From an uncultured Pedobacter sp. (GTDB lineage Bacteria; Bacteroidota; Bacteroidia; Sphingobacteriales; Sphingobacteriaceae): 10,265 bases of DNA. How positions within the stretch are numbered: the first letter of the stretch is position 1; every line of letters starts with the position of its first letter. Below, one piece after another: positions 1 to 7,247 of the stretch. The notes beneath the pieces are model-generated. The model worked only from the letters and a program-made list of their open reading frames with translations. It was not told the origin of the DNA and made no database searches. The position numbers were made by a program, and so were the translations under genes. The DNA lies in contig CAMLDJ010000191.1 in assembly GCA_946478755.1 (NCBI GenBank), positions 1 through 10,265 of the forward strand, in the 5' to 3' direction.

Positions 1-1
1 A

Positions 2-1360
2 CTCGATCTTACCTACAGACTTGATGCATCATCTGTTTCCGGTTTTGATAATCCTTTTGCTAAAAATCCTTCTATAGGATTTAGATGGAACTTCAACAGA
101 GAAAATTTTTTGGCTAGTTCTAAATGGTTGTCATCCGGTGATATCCGCATGAGCTGGGGCAGGAATATACAGCCTACGGGAGATATTTATTCGCTGTACG
201 GAACCTATGCTCCAACAGGTAACTATGTTGGCGTACCCCGTATCGGTATAAACTATGGCAGTTTGCCGAACAGTGTTTTACAGCCGTCGACCAATACTAC
301 ATATAATTTTGGTGTAGATATGGGTTTCTTCGATAGTAAAATAGAATTTATGTTCGATGCTTACTATAAAAAAGTAACCAACCTCAAACGCGACATGGCG
401 CTTTCGAGTATGACCGGTTTTGGACAGGTATCCAGTAATGATGCCGGCCTGATAGATTATGGTTATGAGCTGTCGGTGGTACTGCGGCCTCTACATAAAA
501 ATAGTCCTGTAAATTGGAGTATATCTGTAAATGGTGCCATAAACCATGATGTGCTAACCCGGCTGCCCGGTAATATAAACCAGATCGTAATCGATGGAGA
601 CCCAACAAAGAACAACCCCGCAACCGTGCTGCGTGTAGGCCGGAATACCCTGTCAAATTTTCTGTTGAACAATCAGGGAGTATATGGTAGCAATGCTGCG
701 GTTCCTGTTGATCCGGCCACGGGCCTCTTGTACCGCACCGATAATAGCTCTACTGCATTTTTTAGAGCTGGAGACCCGATCTGGCAAGATTTAGACGGAG
801 ATTATATTCTGACAAACAAAGACCGGATGGTGTTGGGTAACTCCCAGCCGATTGTAACCGGAGGATTAAATACCTATCTGTCCTACAAAAACTTTTCCCT
901 TAATGTGAACGGTTCATTTACCTTAAAAAGAGATATCATTAACGATGCGTTAGCCTCCAGGTTAAGGTTGGTTAGCAATCCTTTTGGATCAAGTGTATAC
1001 TTACCTCTTTCGGATGTCAATTACTATGGTTCTTCAGGTGCAGCGGCGGCTTATCCAAATCCTTTTGACTATACCCGTTCTGGTATTATCAATCCTTTCA
1101 GGTCTAACCAGTCACTTTTCCAGGAGGATGGCAGCTATTTCAAGTTGAACAATGTAACCTTCGGTTATACCCTGGGAAAACAACTTGCAAAGAGAATGGG
1201 CCTTAATATGGCCAGGGTTTACCTCTCGGCAAATAATGTGGTTACTTTTTCTTCATACTCAGGGCCAAATCCGGAGAATGTTACCGCTTTAGGTTATGAT
1301 TCTTCCGCTGGTTATCCCGTTTCCCGCACCTATAACCTGGGTGTCAATGTAGAATTTTAA
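2..1360 (+). CDS. SusC/RagA-type TonB-dependent outer-membrane transporter, C-terminal part (5'-truncated by window)
   Basis: The reading frame is open from base 2 to the TAA at 1358-1360, giving 452 visible residues. SusC proteins are usually about 1000 residues, so the signal peptide, carboxypeptidase-like domain, plug and early barrel lie left of the window. Visible SusC hallmarks are an opening RLDASS ... NPFAKNPSIGFRW stretch (family pattern R-DGSS-F ... FPS--GW), the segment DLDGDYILTNKDRMVLG followed by a P-x-x-x-GG-N strand, and the barrel end YNLGVNVEF with terminal Phe, the usual signal for outer-membrane insertion. In the family, SusC forms the TonB-energised channel that imports oligosaccharides beneath a SusD lid. 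The next gene is a SusD homologue 25 bp downstream, which confirms the pairing. The substrate cannot be read from this fragment. An in-frame TTG at 110 is internal and is not the start. Confidence 0.95.
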   Translation, partial: LDLTYRLDASSVSGFDNPFAKNPSIGFRWNFNRENFLASSKWLSSGDIRMSWGRNIQPTGDIYSLYGTYAPTGNYVGVPRIGINYGSLPNSVLQPSTNTTYNFGVDMGFFDSKIEFMFDAYYKKVTNLKRDMALSSMTGFGQVSSNDAGLIDYGYELSVVLRPLHKNSPVNWSISVNGAINHDVLTRLPGNINQIVIDGDPTKNNPATVLRVGRNTLSNFLLNNQGVYGSNAAVPVDPATGLLYRTDNSSTAFFRAGDPIWQDLDGDYILTNKDRMVLGNSQPIVTGGLNTYLSYKNFSLNVNGSFTLKRDIINDALASRLRLVSNPFGSSVYLPLSDVNYYGSSGAAAAYPNPFDYTRSGIINPFRSNQSLFQEDGSYFKLNNVTFGYTLGKQLAKRMGLNMARVYLSANNVVTFSSYSGPNPENVTALGYDSSAGYPVSRTYNLGVNVEF

Positions 1361-1385
1361 TGATTTAACCCACAATCAAAAGAAA

Positions 1386-2918
1386 ATGAAAACACACTCC
1401 TTTTATATATTACTTCTCGCAGTCTGCATCTCAAATTCTGCCTGCAAGAAATTTCTGGATGTAAAGCCCCTGGATAAATTAAGTGGTAATGTCTTCTGGC
1501 AGTCGCAGTCTGATGTCGAATCATTTACCAGTGATCAATACGCAAACCTCAGAAACAAGTTTACCAGCACCTCTTTTATTCCCGCTACAGGCGAACTGCG
1601 TTCGGGATACATCCTGCCTACAATATTAAATAATTCTAATTCTGTAGGGGAAAAAAATATCCGCCTGGTTTATACACAGTTTGCAACGAATAACCTGAAA
1701 ACAAATACAGGCGTACTGTCCTCTACCCAGGCCTGGAATGGGCTTGGCTTTGACTCGATCACCAAGTGGTATGAATTTTATTCTGTTATACAGGGAGCCA
1801 ACATTCTGTACGAACGGGTTAATAATGGTGTTCCCGGCCTCTCAGGTGATGATAAGAAAAAGTATCAGGCAGAGGCTGTTTTTCTGCGCTGCCTGACTTA
1901 TTTTTTCATGGTCAGGCTATACGGTGATGTACCATATTATACAAAAGCTTATCAGCAGGACCCATTGCCCAGGGAAAAAGCTGTATCTGTGATCAATCAA
2001 TGTATCGCTGATCTTAAGGCAAACCTGGATAATTTACCATTGGTTTACCCTGATCCCGCATTAAGAGCTGTTAGGGCAACAAAGGGGGCAGCGCTTGATC
2101 TGCTGATGAATATGAATATGTGGAATGCAGGCTTTGATAGTGGTAATAAGTTGAAATATTATCAGCAGGCAGCAGATCTGGGCAGTGAACTGATCAGTAG
2201 CAATGTATACCAGTTACTTCCCCTTGATAACTTTAGCGAGGTAATGAAAGGCAGGAGCAATGAAGGGATCTTTGAATTCAATCAAAGTATAAATTATGAG
2301 TCCGCACCTAATTTTAGGGCTTTTTTTGGAGAGATGATGCTTAGATATCCGAATAAAAATAGCGGAACCGACAACAGCTCAAGCCATGCTTATTTTAGGG
2401 CAGATTACCTGCTGCGTTTGTATCCGGCAGGTATAGCAGATAAGCGCAAGGATCTTTGGTTTGATAACAATATGCTCAGCCAGGATGGGAATTTTCAACT
2501 GCTCAAATTTAAAGGCAATCTGGCCTCTAACCAGAGTAGTCCGGAATGGGGCCTGATCATTTTTAGATTCGCCGAAGCAATTTTGCTCAGGGCTGAAGCG
2601 CTTGCAGAGCTGGGCGGACAGGATGTAGAAGCGATAAAAATGCTGAATATGATAAGACGCAGGGCCATGGCACCTGAGTATATAGGAATAGGTGGGCAAG
2701 ATCTGAAAAATGCAATCTTCAACGAACGCTGTAAGGAACTGATGGGTGAAGGACATTTGTATTTCGACCTCATCAGGACCGGAAGGATCTTAAACCCGCA
2801 GTGGACAGTTAATCCGCTTTCGCCAGATCAGTTTGCCAGGGGCGGATGGACCTGGCCGATAGATGTTTCTGCACTATACAACAACCCATATATGAAATTA
2901 AATGAGTACTGGCAATAA
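1386..2918 (+). CDS. SusD/RagB-family nutrient-binding outer-membrane lipoprotein
   Basis: This complete protein has 510 residues, normal for SusD. The N-terminus is a lipoprotein signal peptide ending at Cys20 (SNSAC), followed by KKFLDVKPLDKL, a classic SusD beginning. The N-terminal SusD-like half (about 22-230) contains the TPR-like helices. The C-terminal SusD/RagB half includes a FAEAILLRAEALAELGG helix near 395-411, an ERCKEL motif at 447-452 and DLIRTGR at 461-467. The end, NNPYMKLNEYWQ, matches the usual NP-x-x-xQN-x-GY closing motif only loosely. SusD proteins sit on the outer leaflet, capture glycan and hinge over SusC. The ATG at 1386 is preceded by AAAGAAA and gives a clean signal peptide. 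The gene lies between SusC (25-bp gap) and the fasciclin lipoprotein (15 bp to its preferred start), so it is almost certainly co-transcribed with both. The ligand is unknown. Confidence 0.96.
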   Translation: MKTHSFYILLLAVCISNSACKKFLDVKPLDKLSGNVFWQSQSDVESFTSDQYANLRNKFTSTSFIPATGELRSGYILPTILNNSNSVGEKNIRLVYTQFATNNLKTNTGVLSSTQAWNGLGFDSITKWYEFYSVIQGANILYERVNNGVPGLSGDDKKKYQAEAVFLRCLTYFFMVRLYGDVPYYTKAYQQDPLPREKAVSVINQCIADLKANLDNLPLVYPDPALRAVRATKGAALDLLMNMNMWNAGFDSGNKLKYYQQAADLGSELISSNVYQLLPLDNFSEVMKGRSNEGIFEFNQSINYESAPNFRAFFGEMMLRYPNKNSGTDNSSSHAYFRADYLLRLYPAGIADKRKDLWFDNNMLSQDGNFQLLKFKGNLASNQSSPEWGLIIFRFAEAILLRAEALAELGGQDVEAIKMLNMIRRRAMAPEYIGIGGQDLKNAIFNERCKELMGEGHLYFDLIRTGRILNPQWTVNPLSPDQFARGGWTWPIDVSALYNNPYMKLNEYWQ

Positions 2919-2925
2919 TAAATGC

Positions 2926-2933
2926 TAAGCGAT
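2926..2933 (+). promoter_or_regulatory. Possible translation-initiation element (TAAG) supporting ATG 2934
   Basis: TAAG at 2926-2929 lies 4 nt before the ATG at 2934. The same tetranucleotide lies 3 nt before the preferred starts of the next two genes. It favours ATG 2934 over ATG 2922 for the fasciclin gene. This is weak evidence, because Bacteroidota rely little on Shine-Dalgarno pairing. Confidence 0.3.
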
Positions 2934-3638
2934 ATGAGAAATTATTTTAAAAAAATAAGATGGGGGCTGGGATTATTTTATTTGATCCTGTTATTATTGG
3001 CTTCCTGTAAAAAAGATAAATATTATTTTGACGGCGGTAAATCTGATCCCAATTTCAAAGGAACCATGCTGCAGTACCTACAGTCAAAGCCGGTGCAATT
3101 CGACACAATTGCACAGATTATAAAAATTGCAGGTCTTGAAAAAGAATTTCAGCAGGATGAACTGACATTTTTTGCGCCAACAGATCAGTCGGTCAGGTCG
3201 GCCCTAAAAAACACCAATAACTACCTCTACCAAACCGGTAAAGACACGCTTAAAGTGCTGACTGACATTCGGCCGCAGATATGGCGTAAATACCTGATGA
3301 TGTATATGTTTAAAGGTGCAAACAGAATGAAAGATTATTACCAGTTGGATATCAATCTTAAATCGGTTTATCCCGGACAGAACTATTATTCTTACAACAA
3401 TGTAATTTTTAACATCGGGGTGATATTTGATGACATCAACGGGATCAAATATGCAGGTTACAGGCATCTTACGATCGGTTATGTCACAGATCTCAATAAA
3501 CCTACTGATAGCTGGGTTAGTGCCGATATTTCATCATCAGATATTAAACCGCTTAATGGTGTGGTACATACGCTTAATACCAATCATATTTTCGGATTTG
3601 ATTACGGATTTGTTTATGATGTTTATGCCGGTAAATGA
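2934..3638 (+). CDS. Fasciclin (FAS1) domain lipoprotein
   Basis: This protein has 234 residues from ATG 2934. The in-frame ATG at 2922 adds only MLSD and lies 3 bp after the susD stop. ATG 2934 gives a more typical signal peptide: basic RNYFKKIR, a hydrophobic run, then LLASC with lipidated Cys25 and KKDK after it. One FAS1 domain fills roughly residues 40-222. Its two hallmark segments are visible: the H1-like TFFAPTDQSVRSAL at 78-91 and the H2-like NGVVHTLNTNHIFGF at 208-222. FAS1 domains are extracellular adhesion or carbohydrate/protein-interaction modules and have no catalytic residues. The position directly after SusD suggests an accessory surface-binding or structural subunit of the SusCD complex, but that role is inferred. 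The TGA stop overlaps an in-frame ATG of the next gene (ATGA at 3635-3638), although that ATG is probably not used. Confidence 0.88.
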   Translation: MRNYFKKIRWGLGLFYLILLLLASCKKDKYYFDGGKSDPNFKGTMLQYLQSKPVQFDTIAQIIKIAGLEKEFQQDELTFFAPTDQSVRSALKNTNNYLYQTGKDTLKVLTDIRPQIWRKYLMMYMFKGANRMKDYYQLDINLKSVYPGQNYYSYNNVIFNIGVIFDDINGIKYAGYRHLTIGYVTDLNKPTDSWVSADISSSDIKPLNGVVHTLNTNHIFGFDYGFVYDVYAGK

Positions 3639-3678
3639 TCAAGATGTTCAGATTTTATAAAACGGAAGTACTTAAAAT

Positions 3679-3685
3679 TAAGATA
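3679..3685 (+). promoter_or_regulatory. Possible translation-initiation element (TAAG) supporting ATG 3686
   Basis: TAAG at 3679-3682 followed by ATA directly precedes the ATG at 3686, the start that gives a proper lipoprotein signal peptide. The spacing is the same as at 5369-5375. Confidence 0.3.
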
Positions 3686-5347
3686 ATGAAATCAAAATAT
3701 ATCAGTTTAACACTGGCTTTTTTAACCATACTTTTTATTATGGCCTGCAAAAAAAGTGAAGTTTATGAAAATCCCTATGAGGGTGGAAAGCAACCCTTAG
3801 GGATCAGCCTCAGTCTCACCACGGCTCCTGTGCCTCAGGAAGCAACCGGTGGAAGTACGGTTACATTTGCCGCAACAGGTTTATTGCCGTATAAAGACCT
3901 GGCTGTATTTTCTTTTAATGGGCAGAAGGCTGAAATACTCAGTATTACAGAAACTGGTATTACCGTCAAAGTACCTGAAGATGCCAGCACGGGTGTTGCT
4001 ACCTTATCTATAAACGACCAGGTGTTTTTTGGACCAAGGTTTAAGGTCAGTGGAAAGATCAGTATTGATCCGGAGTTTAGGGTTAGCGGTGGCGCAAACA
4101 GGGACATTTTTGCTTATTACCCATTAACAGATGATCGGTTTATTTTTCTTGGCGCATTTACCGATTATGATGGCAAAGGCATCATCACTCCGGTGAACCG
4201 CATTGCACGCGTATTTAAAAACGGGAGTGCCGATATTTCTTTCCGTTCAGGTGGTGCAGACGGTTCATTGTACGGAATCGCTCCACTGGAAGATAAATAT
4301 ATAACCGCAGGCAGTTTTTCGGGCTTTTATTTTAACGCCGGAAGATCTATTTTGACAAATATTAATAACATTACCCAGCTTAGTGCCAGTGGCGAAGTGG
4401 ATTCGGTGCTTGTAGATACTTATAGTACCAACCATAGCCTGGCTCCGGGTATTCCGGCCACAGGAAAGAAAAAGGCCGTTCCTGCTTTTAATGGAGGAAC
4501 TAATTCTACCATTGGAAAAATTTATAGTTACCAGAATAAATTAACCGCAACCGGTAACTTCAAGTATTATGTCAGCAAACGATATGATATTTCCAGAAAA
4601 CCGGTCATAATCTCCGGTGTCACACTTTATGCCGATAGTATTGTCACCGACAGTGTAGAGACCCCTCAGGTTGTCCGTTTCAATGCCGATGGATCACTGG
4701 ACAAAACGTTCCGGTTCAATAGTGCAAATAATATGGGGCTGCCTGCCGGAAACGGGTTTGTCTCCAGCTCCTACATGCAGGCTGACGGAAAGCTGATTGT
4801 GGTTGGATCTTTTAATAAGTTTGATGAGCTTCCTGCCGGGCGGATCGTTCGCTTGAATTTAACTGGAACAGTTGATCCTGTTTTTAATTCGGGTACAGGC
4901 GCAGATCAGTCCATTGGTTCGATAACCTACAATCCGCTTAACCGGAAGTACTTAATTACAGGTTCTTTTACTAGTTACAACGGCGTGCCAGCCAATGGAA
5001 TCGCCCTGCTTAATGAGGATGGTTCCATCGATCAGTCATTTGTATCAAAAGGATTTTCCTCTGATGGCGGCGCTACTTTTGCCAAACAGCTTTCAAACGG
5101 TATGATCGTAGTGAGCGGTGTCTTTTCCACTTATAATGGCATCAGGCGATCAGGCTTTATGGTGTTAACACCTACGGGAGATTTAGCCAAGGGTTATAAT
5201 GCGATCGGAAGTATCAAGGGATATGTGAATGATCTTTATGAAACAACCAATTCAACCGGGCAGATGGCAGTTATGCTTATCGGATCATTTAGCCAGATCG
5301 ATGGTACAACAGCAAATAACATTACCCGCTTAGTATTTGAAAAATAG
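3686..5347 (+). CDS. Lipoprotein with N-terminal IPT/TIG-like domain and seven delta-60-like repeats (DUF5008/DUF5122-like)
   Basis: This protein has 553 residues from ATG 3686. The frame is open from ATG 3635, but the 17 extra residues would put charged sequence before the signal peptide. From 3686 the start is MKSKY, a hydrophobic run and FIMAC with Cys21, then KKSEVYENPYEGG. Residues about 35-125 look like an IPT/TIG immunoglobulin-like fold, with TFAATGLLPYKD, FNGQKAEI, VKVPEDASTG and a closing strand. After it come seven units, each with a G-x-F strand: GAF156, GSF209, GNF290, GSF374, GSF426, GVF478 and GSF533. Most carry the delta-60/DUF5122 signature of a short strand, G-x-F-x-x-(Y/F), then RLN-x-x-G-x-x-D-x-x-F. 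The clearest copies are VVRFNADGSLDKTF and IVRLNLTGTVDPVF. Seven units suggest a seven-bladed propeller. The overall layout resembles Bacteroidota DUF5008 proteins, a match made from memory. No catalytic motif is seen. A surface glycan- or protein-binding role is inferred from context. Confidence 0.85.
   Translation: MKSKYISLTLAFLTILFIMACKKSEVYENPYEGGKQPLGISLSLTTAPVPQEATGGSTVTFAATGLLPYKDLAVFSFNGQKAEILSITETGITVKVPEDASTGVATLSINDQVFFGPRFKVSGKISIDPEFRVSGGANRDIFAYYPLTDDRFIFLGAFTDYDGKGIITPVNRIARVFKNGSADISFRSGGADGSLYGIAPLEDKYITAGSFSGFYFNAGRSILTNINNITQLSASGEVDSVLVDTYSTNHSLAPGIPATGKKKAVPAFNGGTNSTIGKIYSYQNKLTATGNFKYYVSKRYDISRKPVIISGVTLYADSIVTDSVETPQVVRFNADGSLDKTFRFNSANNMGLPAGNGFVSSSYMQADGKLIVVGSFNKFDELPAGRIVRLNLTGTVDPVFNSGTGADQSIGSITYNPLNRKYLITGSFTSYNGVPANGIALLNEDGSIDQSFVSKGFSSDGGATFAKQLSNGMIVVSGVFSTYNGIRRSGFMVLTPTGDLAKGYNAIGSIKGYVNDLYETTNSTGQMAVMLIGSFSQIDGTTANNITRLVFEK
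4100..5341 (+). repeat. Seven degenerate protein-level repeats (delta-60 / beta-propeller blades)
   Basis: Within the lipoprotein at 3686-5347, G-x-F anchors fall at codons starting 4151, 4310, 4553, 4805, 4961, 5117 and 5282. Spacings are 53, 81, 84, 52, 52 and 55 residues. The regular unit is therefore about 52 residues, and the second and third units carry insertions of about 30 residues. The repeats are not recognisable as DNA repeats, so the duplication is old. Confidence 0.7.
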
Positions 5348-5368
5348 ACCGGAAAATCTTTTAATAGT

Positions 5369-5375
5369 TAAGAAA
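5369..5375 (+). promoter_or_regulatory. Possible translation-initiation element (TAAG) supporting ATG 5376
   Basis: TAAG at 5369-5372 followed by AAA directly precedes the ATG at 5376. This supports ATG 5376 over the upstream in-frame TTG at 5337, which lies inside the preceding gene. Confidence 0.3.
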
Positions 5376-7124
5376 ATGAAGAATTATAGATTGATAACAG
5401 GCATGATAGCACTTTTTACCCTGGGTATTGTGGTATTATCATGCAATAGTGGATTTGATAAGCTGCTGCCATCAAAGGAGTACAACGATTCGACAACCGC
5501 AATAGCAAAAGGCAGGAAAGTTTTATACCTGATTGTAGACGGGGCAAGAGGTTGGTCAGTACGGGATGCCCAGGCCCCTAATATTACTGCATTGACTAAA
5601 AATGCGACCTATTCGTGGAATTCCCTTAGTGATAGTCTGTCAAATGATGGCAATGGCTGGGCAGATTTGCTTACGGGCGTTAATAAAGCAAAACATAAAA
5701 TTATTGATGATTCTTTTACCGGAAATAAACTGGATCAGTATCCGGAGATCTTCCAGCGGATTAAAGCTATAAAGCCAGATACAAGAACAGCCGCATTTGC
5801 TGCTTCGGTACTCTTTAAAGATAAATTAACTACAGGTGCCGATATCAGTCAATCCTACAGCACTGATGCAGAAGTTAAAACCGCGATTATTTCTGAACTT
5901 GGAAACGATGCTTCTGCTTTGATAGTAGGGCAGTTTGGAGCGGTTAATGCTGCCGGAATCCAATTTGGGTACGACAATTCCTTTCCTGCTTATAAAGATG
6001 CCATTTTGCAGTTTGATCAATATCTTGGAGAAATCCTCGCGGCGTTGAAATCCAGAAAGAACTATGCAAAAGAGGACTGGCTGATCGTGTTGACTTCCAA
6101 TCACGGCGGACAAGCAGTAATTCCGGTTGAGCAAGATGACAAAACCATTTTTAGCTATCCCAAAGCCAATACGTTTACAATTATAGCCAACATCGGTTAT
6201 AAGCCGTATCTGATTGATAAACCGTTCACCGGTAATAAGTATACGGGTAAATTTTTGCGCTTGTATTCCAATCCCGCCAGTTCAGCCGCAACTCCGGCAA
6301 CCTCGGTCCGGGCTGAAGTCAAGAATAACAATAACATCTATAATTTTGGAGATACCATATCTTTTACGATCGAATTAAAGGTCAAAAAAAATATTCGGGG
6401 TACCAGTTATCGATATGAGTGGCCGGTATTTTTCTCTAAAAGATTTGATAAGACCAAAAAGGTCGGAAATGGATGGGGATTTGGTTGGGAGTCGGATAAA
6501 TGGCGGTTTTTTATGGGAGCACCCGGCCAAGATCATCAAGCAGCTGACGATCCAACGAATCTTATCGATGGCAATTGGCATAGCCTTGCTGTTGTGGTTT
6601 TGAACCGCGATTTTAAAAGAGTAATCCGTTATTTCCGTGATGGCAAATATGTGGCAGAGAAAATATTGCCAGACAATTTCGGAACAATGAATAACTCTGC
6701 ACCCTTACAAATGGGCCTCATTCCCGTCGATCTTAATAATCCTTTTGATGGTTACCTTAGTGATATCCGCATCTGGAAAGCAGCGCTACCTGATGCTGTG
6801 ATTTCCCAATTTTCCTGCGATACGAGGGTCAATCAGTCACATCCCTACTGGAATCGCCTAATTGGTTATTGGCCGGCAAATGATGGCAGTGGCTTGATTA
6901 TCAAAGATGAAAGCCCCGCCAAAAATGATTTTTATATTTCAGTTGGTACCGGTACTACTTTACAATGGAATACTTTAAATGATATCATCTGTCCACCTCC
7001 CACAGGTGATTTAGCCTTGCTGGTTCCTAAAACCACAGATCTTACACCTCAGATCCTGAGCTGGCTGGCCATTGCGCCGCCTGATAGCTGGAAACTGGAT
7101 GGAAGGGTCTGGTTAAATCAATAA
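5376..7124 (+). CDS. Lipoprotein with degenerate alkaline-phosphatase/phosphodiesterase-like domain, LamG-like domain and DUF4983-like C-terminus
   Basis: This protein has 582 residues from ATG 5376. The signal peptide ends in VLSC with Cys23. Residues about 48-265 resemble the alkaline-phosphatase/NPP superfamily: a strand into LIVDGARG (D55), a WADLLTGV turn at 95-102, a VNAAGIQFG segment at 190-198, FDQYLGEIL, and WLIVLTSNHGG ending at 245. Several positions that should hold metal ligands or the nucleophile look changed: N191 for Asp, I195 for His, N242 for the Asp of DHG, and D91 where Thr/Ser is expected. The domain is therefore probably not catalytic. Residues about 317-475 form a concanavalin-like LamG domain, with DGNWHSLAVVVL, YFRDGK and GYLSDIRIWKAALP. 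The tail, with DLTPQILSWL and SWKLDGRVWL, fits DUF4983. Cys481 and Cys539 could form a disulfide. It is the last gene of the SusCD cluster, 28 bp after the propeller gene. Surface glycan binding is inferred, not shown. Confidence 0.85.
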   Translation: MKNYRLITGMIALFTLGIVVLSCNSGFDKLLPSKEYNDSTTAIAKGRKVLYLIVDGARGWSVRDAQAPNITALTKNATYSWNSLSDSLSNDGNGWADLLTGVNKAKHKIIDDSFTGNKLDQYPEIFQRIKAIKPDTRTAAFAASVLFKDKLTTGADISQSYSTDAEVKTAIISELGNDASALIVGQFGAVNAAGIQFGYDNSFPAYKDAILQFDQYLGEILAALKSRKNYAKEDWLIVLTSNHGGQAVIPVEQDDKTIFSYPKANTFTIIANIGYKPYLIDKPFTGNKYTGKFLRLYSNPASSAATPATSVRAEVKNNNNIYNFGDTISFTIELKVKKNIRGTSYRYEWPVFFSKRFDKTKKVGNGWGFGWESDKWRFFMGAPGQDHQAADDPTNLIDGNWHSLAVVVLNRDFKRVIRYFRDGKYVAEKILPDNFGTMNNSAPLQMGLIPVDLNNPFDGYLSDIRIWKAALPDAVISQFSCDTRVNQSHPYWNRLIGYWPANDGSGLIIKDESPAKNDFYISVGTGTTLQWNTLNDIICPPPTGDLALLVPKTTDLTPQILSWLAIAPPDSWKLDGRVWLNQ

Positions 7125-7140
7125 GGTTTTTTTATTAGTT

Positions 7141-7185
7141 TTGATGATGAACGAAGAAATCCCGTTCATCATCAAGCTGATTTTT
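7141..7185 (+). terminator. Rho-independent-type terminator after the SusCD gene cluster
   Basis: A perfect 13-bp inverted repeat pairs TTGATGATGAACG (7141-7153) with CGTTCATCATCAA (7163-7175) around a 9-nt loop. It is followed after GCTGA by TTTTT (7181-7185). It begins 16 bp after the stop codon at 7122-7124. The stem is modest in GC and the T-run is short and spaced by 5 nt, so termination may be partial. It would separate, or attenuate into, the GH95 gene. Confidence 0.6.
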
Positions 7186-7247
7186 AAATACATATGAAAC
7201 CGACCTGGCCAGTCCTGATCATGGCTGTGCATTAACTTAATCACAAT

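Noticed and set aside
1361..1378. TGATT/AATCA inverted repeat between susC and susD
   Set aside because: It has only 5 bp of stem and no T-run, which is within chance for AT-rich DNA.
2379..2756. Long minus-strand open frame inside susD (and similar antisense frames in GH95 and elsewhere)
   Set aside because: The translation has no recognisable domain, lies fully inside a strongly supported gene and has no independent start signals.
3635..3685. ATG at 3635 overlapping the TGA of the fasciclin gene (ATGA) as a coupled start for the propeller lipoprotein
   Set aside because: It would put 17 residues including several Lys before the hydrophobic segment. ATG 3686 gives a textbook lipoprotein signal peptide and has TAAG upstream.
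5337..5375. TTG at 5337 as start of the phosphatase/LamG lipoprotein
   Set aside because: It lies inside the preceding gene and would place a 13-residue extension before a normal signal peptide. ATG 5376 is better.
7144..7235. Two tiny overlapping open frames (17 and 13 codons) upstream of GH95 that could be leader peptides
   Set aside because: The first is largely made of the terminator hairpin. Neither has a recognisable start context, and runs this short are expected by chance.
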